Source: Fimisoma avicola
GTDB taxonomy: Bacteria > Bacillota > Clostridia > Peptostreptococcales > Anaerovoracaceae
Assembly: GCA_018714945.1 (NCBI GenBank)
Contig: DVMO01000055.1
Coordinates: 1-13,022 of the forward strand
Reading direction: 5' to 3'
DNA: 13,022 bases
Shown here one piece after another: positions 1 through 7,825 of this stretch. Position numbers and translations under genes: made by a program. The number at the start of each line of letters is the position of its first letter. Position 1 is the stretch's first letter. The notes beneath the pieces were generated by a model, which made no database searches, was not told the origin of the DNA, and was given only the letters and a program-made list of their open reading frames with translations.

Positions 1-74
1 AAGACCATGATAGAACCCGCCAACGAGCCAGGAGTCCGGGCTCACTCGGCCGCCTGCGCCGCCTCTCGAAATAA
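1..74. other. Unassigned GC-rich segment at window edge
   Basis: This stretch is clearly richer in G and C than the AT-rich bases 75-141 that follow, which suggests it is the tail of an upstream gene. On the plus strand, one frame stays open to TAA at 72-74 and another to TAA at 109-111; neither gives a peptide I recognise. No RNA gene or terminator hairpin is evident. I see no basis for a functional call. Confidence 0.25.
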
Positions 75-78
75 ACAT

Positions 79-107
79 TTTACAAACACCTCGATAAATG
101 ATAATAT
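79..107 (+). promoter_or_regulatory. Candidate promoter of the malic enzyme gene
   Basis: A TTTACA (79-84) resembles a -35 box. Possible -10 boxes are GATAAT (100-105, 15-bp spacer) or TAATAT (102-107, 17-bp spacer). The segment is AT-rich and lies about 35 bp before the start codon. Neither element is a full consensus match, so the placement is tentative. Confidence 0.4.
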
Positions 108-141
108 CTAATTGTAATAAACTTTAAATGAGGTGATACCA

Positions 142-1314
142 ATGGACACGAGAGAAATTGCCCTCGATATGCACCGCAAATGGCAGGGCAAGATAGAGAT
201 AAAGAGCAGGGCCACGGTTGAAAACAGGGAGGAACTGTCCATAGCCTACACTCCTGGAGTGGCCCAGCCATGCCTTGAGATCGCCAGGGACAAGGATCTT
301 TCCTATGTATATACCAGGCGGTCCAACATGGTAGCTGTAGTGACCGACGGCAGCGCCGTTCTTGGCCTGGGGGACATAGGGCCTGAGGCAGCCATGCCGG
401 TAATGGAAGGCAAATGTGTGCTCTTCAAGACTTTCGCAGGGGTGGACGCCTTTCCGCTGTGTATCAGGAGCAAGGATGTGGACGAGATCGTCAGTACTGT
501 CAGGCTGCTGGCAGGAAGCTTCGGAGGGATCAACCTTGAGGACATTTCGGCACCACGCTGCTTTGAGATCGAAAGAAAACTGAGAGAGTGCTGTGACATA
601 CCTGTTTTCCACGATGACCAGCACGGAACAGCAGTGGTCACAGCTGCCGCCGTCATCAACGCCGTGAGGCTTACGGGCCGCAACATGGCCGGAATGAAAA
701 CTGTCCTGTCCGGAGCAGGAGCCGCAGGGACCGCCATAATGAAACTTCTCCTCAAGCTGGGCATGGAGAACATTATACTCTGCGACCGCAAAGGAGCCAT
801 ATACAAGGGCAGGGAAGGCCTCAACAGCGAGAAGGAAGAAATCGCAGCCATTTCCAATCCAAACGGCGAAAAAGGCTCTCTGGCCGATGTGCTCAGAGAC
901 GCCGACATGTTCATCGGAGTATCGGCTCCGGGAACCGTGACCGGTGAAATGGTAAGGACCATGGCCAAGGACCCTATACTCTTCCCGATGGCAAATCCGC
1001 TTCCGGAGATCATGCCGGACGAAGCAAAGGCCGCAGGGGCCGCCATAGTGGGGACCGGAAGGAGCGATTTCCCAAATCAGATAAACAATGTGCTGGCTTT
1101 TCCGGGGATATTCAGAGGGGCTCTCGATGTGAGGGCGTCGCAGATAAACGAAGAAATGAAGATAGCCGCAGCCTATGCCATAGCCGATGTTGTCGGGCCG
1201 GAGGAACTGTGCGCCGACTACATAATGCCTGACCCGTTTGACGAGAGGATCGCCAGGGCTGTGGCAGAAGCCGTGGGCAAAGCCGCAAAAGAGACAAATG
1301 TAAGCCGCCTGTAA
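142..1314 (+). CDS. NAD-type malic enzyme (oxaloacetate-decarboxylating malate dehydrogenase)
   Basis: This 390-residue cytosolic enzyme should oxidatively decarboxylate malate to pyruvate and CO2 while reducing NAD(P). Its length matches the short bacterial malic enzymes without a phosphotransacetylase-like tail. The N-terminal malic domain shows the catalytic Tyr36 in IAYTPGVA, Lys91 in GKCVLFK, and the metal ligands Glu133-Asp134 (NLEDI) and Asp158-Asp159 (FHDDQHGTA). The C-terminal Rossmann domain has GAGAAG at 191-196, and an acidic Asp215 ends the next strand (ILCDRKG), which favours NAD over NADP. The ATG at 142 is chosen because GAGGTGA (130-136) sits 5 nt upstream; the in-frame GTG at 133 lies inside that ribosome binding site. 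The Na+/Pi carrier gene follows after 74 nt and may be co-transcribed. The family call is firm; the cofactor is inferred. Confidence 0.95.
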   Translation: MDTREIALDMHRKWQGKIEIKSRATVENREELSIAYTPGVAQPCLEIARDKDLSYVYTRRSNMVAVVTDGSAVLGLGDIGPEAAMPVMEGKCVLFKTFAGVDAFPLCIRSKDVDEIVSTVRLLAGSFGGINLEDISAPRCFEIERKLRECCDIPVFHDDQHGTAVVTAAAVINAVRLTGRNMAGMKTVLSGAGAAGTAIMKLLLKLGMENIILCDRKGAIYKGREGLNSEKEEIAAISNPNGEKGSLADVLRDADMFIGVSAPGTVTGEMVRTMAKDPILFPMANPLPEIMPDEAKAAGAAIVGTGRSDFPNQINNVLAFPGIFRGALDVRASQINEEMKIAAAYAIADVVGPEELCADYIMPDPFDERIARAVAEAVGKAAKETNVSRL

Positions 1315-1330
1315 GAAAGGCGCGCCAAAA

Positions 1331-1366
1331 CAGATATTGCACCATATAACAGATCTTGCACATATG
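1331..1366 (+). repeat. Imperfect tandem direct repeat between malic enzyme and Na+/Pi carrier genes
   Basis: CAGATATTGCACCATAT (from 1331) is followed 19 bp later by CAGATCTTGCACATAT (from 1350), differing by one substitution and a one-base gap. It lies in the 74-nt gap before the carrier gene, whose ribosome binding site (AAAGGA) begins about 10 bp further on. It could be an operator with two half-sites on one face of the helix or simple drift. There is no convincing sigma-A promoter here. Confidence 0.4.
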
Positions 1367-1388
1367 GATCTTATTGAAAGGATAAAAC

Positions 1389-3158
1389 ATGGATATTTTT
1401 GACGCACTTTCTCTTATAGGGGGACTATGTCTGTTCCTTTTCGGGATGAACATCATGGGTGATGCTCTGGAAAGGCGGGCAGGTTCCGCCCTCAGGACTT
1501 TGCTGAGCAGACTGACCACCAACAAGATGACAGGCTTTCTGACGGGCCTTGGAGTAACATCGGTGATACAGAGTTCTTCGGCGACTACGGTAATGGTCGT
1601 AGGGTTCGTAAACTCAGGGCTGATGGATCTGAAACAGGCTATCAATGTGATAATGGGCGCCAATGTGGGTACGACGGTGACCGCATGGCTCCTGAGCCTC
1701 AGCGGCATAGAGAGTGAGAACTTCTTTGTACAGCTTCTGAAGCCAACATCATTTACGCCTGTACTTGCCCTTGTGGGCATAATACTGTACATGTTCTGCA
1801 ACGGGAGCAAGAAAAAAGACACAGGGGCCATACTGCTGGGATTTGCCACACTGATGTTCGGCATGGATACCATGTCCTCAGCCGTATCAGGACTAAGCGA
1901 AGTGGAAGAGTTCCGCAACCTTTTCCTCATGTTCCAGAACCCGATACTGGGAGTACTGGCAGGAGCGCTGCTGACAGCCATAATCCAGTCAAGTTCAGCT
2001 TCCGTGGGAATATTGCAGGCTCTTGCCATTACGGGACAGGTATCCTATGGAGCAGCCATACCGATAATAATGGGACAGAACATAGGGACATGCATAACAG
2101 CCATGCTTTCTTCCATAGGGACCAACAAGAACGCCAAAAGGGCGGCAGTGGTACATCTGTCATTTAATGTGATAGGAACAATGGTGTGGCTCAGCGTTTT
2201 CTGCGTTGTGAAATACATTTTTTCACCGGCTCTTTTGGATCAGTCAGCTTCCCTTGTGGGGATAGCAGTAGCCCACTCGGCTTTTAATATCCTGTGTACG
2301 GCGCTGCTTCTGCCAATGTCAGGTGTACTTGAGGCTGTGGCCAAAAAGATAATCCCTGATGCCAAGACCAGCGAAAAAGATGTCGAACTGGATGAGCGCC
2401 TGCTTGACACGCCTCCTCTGGCGCTGGAAAGCTGCCGCAGAGTAACTGCCGAAATGGGCGAACTTTCTGTTTCTGCCATGAAGGAAAGCATAAAAATCCT
2501 TACCCTGTATACGGACAAGCTGGCCGAAGATATACGGGAAAAGGAAGAAAAGACCGACCGGTACGAGGATATGCTCGGAACATATCTTGTAAAACTTAGC
2601 AGCAATCGTGTCAGTGATGCGGACAGCGCAGAGGTTACCGAGCTGCTCAAGATGATCGGAGACTTTGAGAGGATATCCGACCATGCGGTTAATGTTCTTG
2701 AATCGGCGGAAGAACTCAGACAAAAAGGGCTGAGCTTTTCAGAGGCTGCCATGGATGAACTAAGATCCCTTACGGGAGCTGTAGGAGAGATCCTCGATCT
2801 GTCCATGGACGCATTTGTAAGGAGCGATCTCGAAGCAGCGGCCAAAGTTGAACCTCTTGAGCAGGTGGTGGACGATCTCAAAGAGTCCATGAGGACAAGG
2901 CATATGATAAGGCTCCAAAGGGGAGAGTGCTCCATTGACGCCGGCTTTGTATGGTCAGACTTGCTGACCGACCTGGAGAGGGTTGCAGATCATTGTTCCA
3001 ACATAGCAGGATGCGTCCTTGATGCAGCCAGGAACAATGTGGGCCTCCACGAAGCATTGAGGGAGTTCAGGGTTGATAACCAGGAATTCATGGATCAATA
3101 CGACAGATTTGCAGGGAGATACGCCCTGAGCGATATGAATGACCAGATCACCATATGA
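1389..3158 (+). CDS. Na+/phosphate cotransporter (NptA/YjbB family) with C-terminal PhoU-like domain
   Basis: This 589-residue membrane protein should move inorganic phosphate with sodium. The N-terminal ~320 residues carry the inverted-repeat NaPi-II signature: QSSSATT (61-67) followed by GANVGTTVTAW (90-100), and again QSSSASVG (200-207) followed by GQNIGTCITAM (229-239). Hydrophobic helices start at once (LSLIGGLCLFLFGM), so the ATG at 1389 with AAAGGA upstream is a sensible start. After about residue 330 it becomes charged and helical, and a PhoU-like domain runs to near the end, with FERISDHAVN and LERVADHCSN echoing the metal-binding ExxxD motifs of PhoU. It converges with the pst-pho operon, whose phoR stop is 60 nt away across a shared terminator. 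No PhoP-type TTHAHA repeats are seen upstream, so Pho control is not evident. Direction (uptake or export, as proposed for E. coli YjbB) cannot be read from sequence. Confidence 0.93.
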   Translation: MDIFDALSLIGGLCLFLFGMNIMGDALERRAGSALRTLLSRLTTNKMTGFLTGLGVTSVIQSSSATTVMVVGFVNSGLMDLKQAINVIMGANVGTTVTAWLLSLSGIESENFFVQLLKPTSFTPVLALVGIILYMFCNGSKKKDTGAILLGFATLMFGMDTMSSAVSGLSEVEEFRNLFLMFQNPILGVLAGALLTAIIQSSSASVGILQALAITGQVSYGAAIPIIMGQNIGTCITAMLSSIGTNKNAKRAAVVHLSFNVIGTMVWLSVFCVVKYIFSPALLDQSASLVGIAVAHSAFNILCTALLLPMSGVLEAVAKKIIPDAKTSEKDVELDERLLDTPPLALESCRRVTAEMGELSVSAMKESIKILTLYTDKLAEDIREKEEKTDRYEDMLGTYLVKLSSNRVSDADSAEVTELLKMIGDFERISDHAVNVLESAEELRQKGLSFSEAAMDELRSLTGAVGEILDLSMDAFVRSDLEAAAKVEPLEQVVDDLKESMRTRHMIRLQRGECSIDAGFVWSDLLTDLERVADHCSNIAGCVLDAARNNVGLHEALREFRVDNQEFMDQYDRFAGRYALSDMNDQITI

Positions 3159-3171
3159 TCTGCTGATAAAG

Positions 3172-3210
3172 AAAAATCCTGTCTGCGTTGCGACGCAGGC
3201 AGGATTTTTT
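3172..3210. terminator. Bidirectional rho-independent terminator
   Basis: A 17-bp stem (3172-3188 with 3193-3209, one G-T mismatch) encloses the 4-nt loop TGCG. Reading right, CAGGATTTTTT gives a T6 tract; reading left, GGATTTTTCTTT also gives a T-rich tail. It sits between the stops of the Na+/Pi carrier (3158) and phoR (3219), so it should end both converging transcripts. Confidence 0.92.
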
Positions 3211-3218
3211 GATCTCTT

Positions 3219-4874
3219 CTATTTTGGAAATCTTACGGTTATGGTCGTGCCTTTACCTACGGTACTTTCAAGAGAGATCTTGGCGTTGTGGATCTTGGCT
3301 GAATGCTTTACGATTGAAAGGCCAAGGCCCGTGCCGCCCACCTCTTTGGAGTGGCTCTTGTCTACCCTGTAGAACCGCTCAAATATACGGTTCTGGTCCT
3401 CGGCAGGTATGCCTATACCGTTGTCTGAAACGGTCAGAAGTACTTCATTTACTGAAGATTTGAGATTTATTGACACCCGGCCTCCTTTGTGATTATATTT
3501 GATGGCGTTATCACAGAGGTTATATACTATGCCGCCCAGGAGCTGAGGCACGCCGGTGATCACAGCCTGCTCCCCGGTCATGTTGATGGAGACATCGGCT
3601 GACTCGGCTTCAGGTTCAAGGCTCTGTACGGTGGCCTTGACGATCTCGAACATGTCGACTTTCTCTCTGAGCATGTCTTCTGCCCCTTCATCCAGATGTG
3701 ACAGGTTTATTATGTCCTCCACAAGCTGTACCATGCGCTGGGCTTCTCCGTAGATCTTTGAAGCTATCGGCCTGATGTCGCCTGTTTTTACCATGCCGTT
3801 CTTGAGCAATTCCGCATATCCGGAAATGGAGTGGAGCGGCGTGCGGAGTTCATGGGAAACATTGGCAGTAAATTCCCGGCGCATCTGTTCGGCGTTTTCC
3901 TTTTCCGTCACATCAAAGATCAGGAGAGCTATGCCTGATACTGTGCTGTCTGAGATCACAGGACTTGCGCTTATCTGATAGTGGCCGTCGTGGAGATCGA
4001 GGATGATCTCGTTCTGCTCACCGTTGAGGGCCTTGGAGAGTACATCCTGCAGCTCAAGGTCGCGGTTGACGGTCAGTATGTTCTGGCCGACACAGTGCTG
4101 GTCAGTGTCCAGCAGCACTGTGGCAGCTTTATTTATGCTTAATATCGTACATTTATCGTTTAAAAGTATGAGCCCTTCGCTCATGCTGGCCGTTGCGGCA
4201 GCAAATTCATCCTGGCTCTTCTGCAGGGCTGCAGCCTGTTTCTTCAGCTGCTTCTGCTGGTTATAGACTCTCAGGAGCAGCGGAGAAAGTTCATCGTAGC
4301 CTTCGTTGGAAAGAGGATCATCCAGATCCAGTTCGTTCAGAGGCTTCACGATCTTCTTGGATAATCTTGAAGCCAGGAACAGTGACAGGATCACGGCGAT
4401 GACGATGATGACTATGATAGGCTGAAGAGCGCCCAGCAGCAGTGTAAGTATACTGCTCTGTGATATGGACATCCTCAGTATGGAACCATCATCCAGCTGG
4501 ATGGCGGAATAGAGGGATGTCTCCATGAGAGTGGCCGAATAACGCTCACTTTCTCCATATCCGGAGGAAAGGGCTTCCTGGACTTCCTCCCTTTCAAGAT
4601 GGTTTTCCATATCTCCGCTTTGGACCTGGCTGTCGTATATCACGGTACCGTCAGGCTGGATCAGGGTGATACGGTAATCCTTCATATTCATATCCTGAAA
4701 GAAATCAAGGCCTTCGTTATTGACACCCTGCGCTGCCAGCTCTGTCTGCATTTTAAGCTGGTCGTGCTGCATGTCGGTGAAATATCCGTAAAGCACGCCC
4801 ATAATAAGAGCTACAGTGGCTACAAGAACGGCCAGAGCAACAAGGCAGATGGAACGGAAAATGCGTTTTGTCAT
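3219..4874 (-). CDS. phoR: Phosphate-regulon sensor histidine kinase PhoR
   Basis: This 551-residue membrane kinase phosphorylates its response regulator when phosphate is scarce. TM1 is about residues 9-32. An extracytoplasmic sensor of ~105 residues follows (DGTVIYDSQ at 75-83 and NHLEREEV are typical of PhoR sensors), then TM2 at about 142-168. A linker leads to a PAS-like domain (about 220-325). The HisKA domain has phospho-acceptor His341 in VSHELRTPLHS. The ATPase domain has an N box around Asn456 (NLCDNAIKYN), DNGIGIP at 484-490, FERFYRVDKSHS at 498-509 and GGTGLGLS at 513-520. All catalytic motifs are intact. Its ATG overlaps the phoB stop by 4 nt (ATGA), with GGAGG ending about 7 nt upstream, so translation is probably coupled. 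It is the last gene of the operon. PhoR is favoured over other OmpR-type kinases because of this neighbourhood. Confidence 0.95.
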   Translation of the reverse strand: MTKRIFRSICLVALAVLVATVALIMGVLYGYFTDMQHDQLKMQTELAAQGVNNEGLDFFQDMNMKDYRITLIQPDGTVIYDSQVQSGDMENHLEREEVQEALSSGYGESERYSATLMETSLYSAIQLDDGSILRMSISQSSILTLLLGALQPIIVIIVIAVILSLFLASRLSKKIVKPLNELDLDDPLSNEGYDELSPLLLRVYNQQKQLKKQAAALQKSQDEFAAATASMSEGLILLNDKCTILSINKAATVLLDTDQHCVGQNILTVNRDLELQDVLSKALNGEQNEIILDLHDGHYQISASPVISDSTVSGIALLIFDVTEKENAEQMRREFTANVSHELRTPLHSISGYAELLKNGMVKTGDIRPIASKIYGEAQRMVQLVEDIINLSHLDEGAEDMLREKVDMFEIVKATVQSLEPEAESADVSINMTGEQAVITGVPQLLGGIVYNLCDNAIKYNHKGGRVSINLKSSVNEVLLTVSDNGIGIPAEDQNRIFERFYRVDKSHSKEVGGTGLGLSIVKHSAKIHNAKISLESTVGKGTTITVRFPK

Positions 4875-5545
4875 ATCTTCCCCTCCATTCTGTAGCCTAC
4901 GCCTCTGACTGTTTCAATGTAGTCTCCGCATGAACCAAGTTTGGTGCGGAGGGTCCCTATGTGAACATCCACAGTTCTCGTCTCGCCGATGTAATCGGCG
5001 CCCCATATCTTGGAAAGCAGCTGGTCGCGGGTATATGCCCGGCCCAGATTTTCCATGAACAGGCGAAGAAGCTCATATTCCTTCAGCGTCAGCTGCACCC
5101 GCTTTCCGCAGGCAGTAACGATATGCTGGTTCATGTCCAGCTCCAAGTCTCCGACGCGGAGGGTCCTGTTTTCCTCAGCAGGCGCTGCTCTGCGGAGCAC
5201 CGCCTTGATACGGGAAACCATTTCCATCATGCCGAAGGGCTTTGTGAGGTAGTCGTCAGCCCCAAGATCGAGGCCGATGACCTTGTCATATTCGGTACCT
5301 TTGGCTGTTGCCATAATAATAGGGATCTGAGCTGTACGGACCTGTGAACGGAGTTTTTTAAGTATTGTTATGCCGTCTTCGCCCGGCAGCATTATGTCAA
5401 GCATTATAAGCTGTGGTATCCTGGTCTTGAGAGCGTCAAAGAGGGCCTCGCCGTCAGCAAACCCTTCTGCCTCAAAACCGGCCGAGCTGAGAGTATATAT
5501 CATAAGGTCGCGTATGCTGCTGTCGTCTTCAACGCAAAATATCAT
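4871..5545 (-). CDS. phoB: Phosphate-regulon response regulator PhoB/PhoP
   Basis: This 224-residue cytosolic transcription factor is the partner of PhoR. Its receiver domain (1-~118) has the acidic pocket Asp7-Asp8, phospho-acceptor Asp50 in MLDIMLPGEDG, Thr80 and Lys102 (TKPFG). The C-terminal OmpR/PhoB winged helix (about 128-224) includes LTLKEYELLRLFMEN, the recognition-helix segment TRTVDVHIGTLRTKLG and the wing YIETVRGVGYRMEGK. The ATG at 5545 has AAGGAGG upstream, lying inside the 3' end of phoU, and only 1 nt separates it from the phoU stop. Firmicutes annotations often call this gene phoP. Its likely targets include the TTHAHA repeats upstream of pstS, implying autoregulation of the operon. 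Confidence 0.95.
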   Translation of the reverse strand: MIFCVEDDSSIRDLMIYTLSSAGFEAEGFADGEALFDALKTRIPQLIMLDIMLPGEDGITILKKLRSQVRTAQIPIIMATAKGTEYDKVIGLDLGADDYLTKPFGMMEMVSRIKAVLRRAAPAEENRTLRVGDLELDMNQHIVTACGKRVQLTLKEYELLRLFMENLGRAYTRDQLLSKIWGADYIGETRTVDVHIGTLRTKLGSCGDYIETVRGVGYRMEGKI

Positions 5546-5546
5546 T

Positions 5547-6197
5547 TTACGCCTCCTTTTCTCTGTTACCTGTTATTGAGAACAGGACCCAATTAGCGAT
5601 ATTTACCGCATGGTCTCCGATCCTTTCAAAATATTTGGTTATCATGAGCAGATCCAGAGCGTACTCGCCGTCGCTTTCCGGCTGGCTGAACAGATTTATG
5701 AGCATGAATTTGATCTTGTCAAAATATCCGTCAACCACATCGTCATATTCTATTACAGACCTGGCGATGGCGATGTCTTTTTTTACAAAGGCGTCTATGC
5801 TGTCTGTTACCATCTTGATGGCGGCATCGGCCATATCGCCTATGTTGAGTGTATCGTCAAGAGCTGATATGTGGGCGGTGGAAATGATCTCGGCTATATC
5901 TGCCGACTGGTCTCCGATCCTCTCCATATCGGTTATCATCTTAAGGGCAGAGGAGATGGTCCTCAGGTCTCTGGCAACAGGCTGCTGCTGGAGCAAAAGT
6001 TTGAGACAGAGAGATTCGATATCCCTTTCCTTTTGATTGATCTGTGCTTCTATATCAGGAACATCTTCTGCAAGGGCAAAATCTCCTGTGGTGAGAGCCT
6101 TTGCAGATGTGGCTATGGCCTTTTCGCAAAGGGAACCCATGGTGATCAGCTCTTCATTGAGACGCGCCAGCTGTTCATCAAACTTAAATCTCATCAT
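5547..6197 (-). CDS. phoU: Phosphate signalling protein PhoU
   Basis: This 216-residue cytosolic all-helical protein links Pst transporter status to PhoR and represses the Pho regulon when phosphate is plentiful. It has the two tandem three-helix repeats of the family, each with a metal-binding ExxxD motif: ERIGDQSAD (92-100) and ERIGDHAVN (191-199). The ATG at 6197 is preferred: GGGAGGT ends 9 nt before it. The upstream in-frame TTG (6206) almost touches that ribosome binding site. With this start, one base separates it from the pstB stop (TGA-T-ATG), the same spacing as between phoU and phoB (TAA-A-ATG). A second PhoU-like domain sits on the convergent Na+/Pi carrier. Confidence 0.95.
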   Translation of the reverse strand: MMRFKFDEQLARLNEELITMGSLCEKAIATSAKALTTGDFALAEDVPDIEAQINQKERDIESLCLKLLLQQQPVARDLRTISSALKMITDMERIGDQSADIAEIISTAHISALDDTLNIGDMADAAIKMVTDSIDAFVKKDIAIARSVIEYDDVVDGYFDKIKFMLINLFSQPESDGEYALDLLMITKYFERIGDHAVNIANWVLFSITGNREKEA

Positions 6198-6198
6198 A

Positions 6199-6951
6199 TC
6201 ATCCAAACCTCCCTGTGATATAATCTTCTGTCCGCTTATCCTTTGGCATGGAGAACATCTCTTCCGTAGGGGCGAACTCTACCATCTCACCCAGCAGGAA
6301 AAATGCGGTCTTGTCGGAAATACGCACGGCCTGCTGCATATTGTGAGTGACTATGACTATAGTATATTGCTTTTTCAGCTCGATAGCAAGGTCTTCTATC
6401 TTTGCCGTTGAGATCGGGTCAAGGGCGCTGGTAGGTTCGTCCATCAGGAGAACTTCCGGCTGAACTGCCAGCGCTCTGGCTATGCAAAGCCTCTGCTGCT
6501 GACCGCCGGACATACCGAGAGCTGATTTCTTCAGTCTGTCTTTGGCCTCATCCCATATGGCTGCGTCTCTGAGAGAACGCTCCACTATGTCATCCAGCTT
6601 GGCTTTGGATTTGATACCGTGGGTCCTTGGACCGTATGCGATATTGTCATATACGCTCATCGGGAATGGGTTTGGCTTCTGAAATACCATTCCAACCCGT
6701 TTGCGGAGCATGTTGATGTCCATATTGCGGCCGTATATATCTTCGCCGTCCAGCTTTATGCTGCCGGTGATCTTGCAGCCTTCCACAAGGTCGTTCATCC
6801 TGTTGAGACTCTTTATCAGAGTGGACTTTCCGCAGCCGGAAGGGCCGATGAAAGCCGTGATCTCGTTGGCCTGCATCTTGAGGTTTATATTTTTCAACGC
6901 TTGAAAGTTATCATAATAGAGGTCGAGGTTTTCTACAGTGAGTTTATCCAT
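6199..6951 (-). CDS. pstB: Phosphate ABC transporter ATP-binding protein PstB
   Basis: This 250-residue ATPase works as a dimer on the inner face of the membrane to power PstCA. It shows Walker A GPSGCGKST (36-44), the Q-loop region VFQKPNPFP (89-97) typical of PstB, signature MSGGQQQR (147-154, with Met in place of the usual Leu), Walker B VLLMDEP (167-173) and switch His203 (VTHNMQQA). Length is standard for PstB. The ATG at 6951 has AGGAGGAG upstream, and its first 8 nt overlap the 3' end of pstA. Confidence 0.97.
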   Translation of the reverse strand: MDKLTVENLDLYYDNFQALKNINLKMQANEITAFIGPSGCGKSTLIKSLNRMNDLVEGCKITGSIKLDGEDIYGRNMDINMLRKRVGMVFQKPNPFPMSVYDNIAYGPRTHGIKSKAKLDDIVERSLRDAAIWDEAKDRLKKSALGMSGGQQQRLCIARALAVQPEVLLMDEPTSALDPISTAKIEDLAIELKKQYTIVIVTHNMQQAVRISDKTAFFLLGEMVEFAPTEEMFSMPKDKRTEDYITGRFG

Positions 6952-7822
6952 TGTTATTTTCTCCTCCTATCTTTTTCGCCACGAGACTTGACAGCCCGTT
7001 GATGATTATAACTACTACAAGAAGAATTACCGCTGTAGCATATGCCTGATCTATATACAGGCCTTCTCCTGATATCACATACATGTGTACGGACAATGTC
7101 CTTGTGGAATCCAGCACGCTGGTCGCAACCTTAGCAACGGTTCCGGCAGTGTATATGAGAGCGGCTGACTCTCCGACTATACGGCCTATGCCAAGGATGA
7201 TACCGGAGAGTATTCCAGGCACAGCGCTTGGCAGTACGATGCGGAAAACTGTCCTCAGCTTGCCTGCGCCAAGACCGAAGCTTCCTTCTCTGTAGCTGTC
7301 CGGTACTGCGATAAGAGCTTCTTCGGTGGATCTCATTATAAGCGGCAGGATCATTATGCTCAGAGTCAGCGCTCCGGAAAGCAGTGAAAGATCCAGATGG
7401 AGAGATCTGACGAAGAACAGAGAACCGAACAGGCCATAGACTATAGAAGGTATTCCCGAAAGAGTCTCTGTGGTTATACGGACGATTCCTACCAGTTTGT
7501 TGCCTCTCTTGGCGTATTCATTGAGATATACTGCTGAAAAGATGCCGATAGGCACTGCAAACAGCAGGGAAAGAGCCGTCATATAAAGGGTGTTGATAAG
7601 GGCGGGCATCAGGGAAACATTGTCGCTGTTATATTCCCATGCAAACAGTTCAGGGGTCAGATTTGGTATGCCCATTATCAATATATATACGATCACAAAT
7701 GCCAGGGCTGCCAGGGTGATAAATGCGGCCAGGCATACAAGCAGGAACATTATCAGAGACTTGGGATCGTGTTTGTAAGCGTTCCATTTATCTTTAAAAG
7801 TTGTTACATTGATCGGTTTCAT
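6944..7822 (-). CDS. pstA: Phosphate ABC transporter permease PstA
   Basis: This 292-residue inner-membrane protein forms the phosphate channel together with PstC. Six hydrophobic helices are visible at about 22-50, 73-101, 117-138, 141-165, 200-226 and 260-281. The cytoplasmic EAA loop that docks on PstB is REGSFGLGAGKLRTVF through LPSAVPG (178-203). IPSIVYGLFG (124-133) is a PstA/PstC family signature. The start at 7822 has GGAGGAG upstream, and the gene follows pstC after only 3 nt. Its end overlaps pstB by 8 nt. Confidence 0.96.
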   Translation of the reverse strand: MKPINVTTFKDKWNAYKHDPKSLIMFLLVCLAAFITLAALAFVIVYILIMGIPNLTPELFAWEYNSDNVSLMPALINTLYMTALSLLFAVPIGIFSAVYLNEYAKRGNKLVGIVRITTETLSGIPSIVYGLFGSLFFVRSLHLDLSLLSGALTLSIMILPLIMRSTEEALIAVPDSYREGSFGLGAGKLRTVFRIVLPSAVPGILSGIILGIGRIVGESAALIYTAGTVAKVATSVLDSTRTLSVHMYVISGEGLYIDQAYATAVILLVVVIIINGLSSLVAKKIGGENNNG

Positions 7823-7825
7823 ATG

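Noticed and set aside
79..95. PhoP box upstream of malic enzyme
   Set aside because: A single TTTACA is present, but no second TTHAHA lies 11 bp to either side, so it is better read as a -35-like element.
133..141. GTG start for malic enzyme at 133
   Set aside because: That GTG is part of the GAGGTGA ribosome binding site that serves the ATG at 142.
124..1407. 427-residue minus-strand reading frame opposite the malic enzyme gene
   Set aside because: It lies wholly antisense to a gene with all family motifs, and its peptide is rich in Cys, His, Tyr and Gly with no recognisable domain.
6198..6206. TTG start for phoU at 6206
   Set aside because: It almost touches the GGGAGGT ribosome binding site; the ATG at 6197 has proper spacing and mirrors the 1-nt gap seen before phoB.
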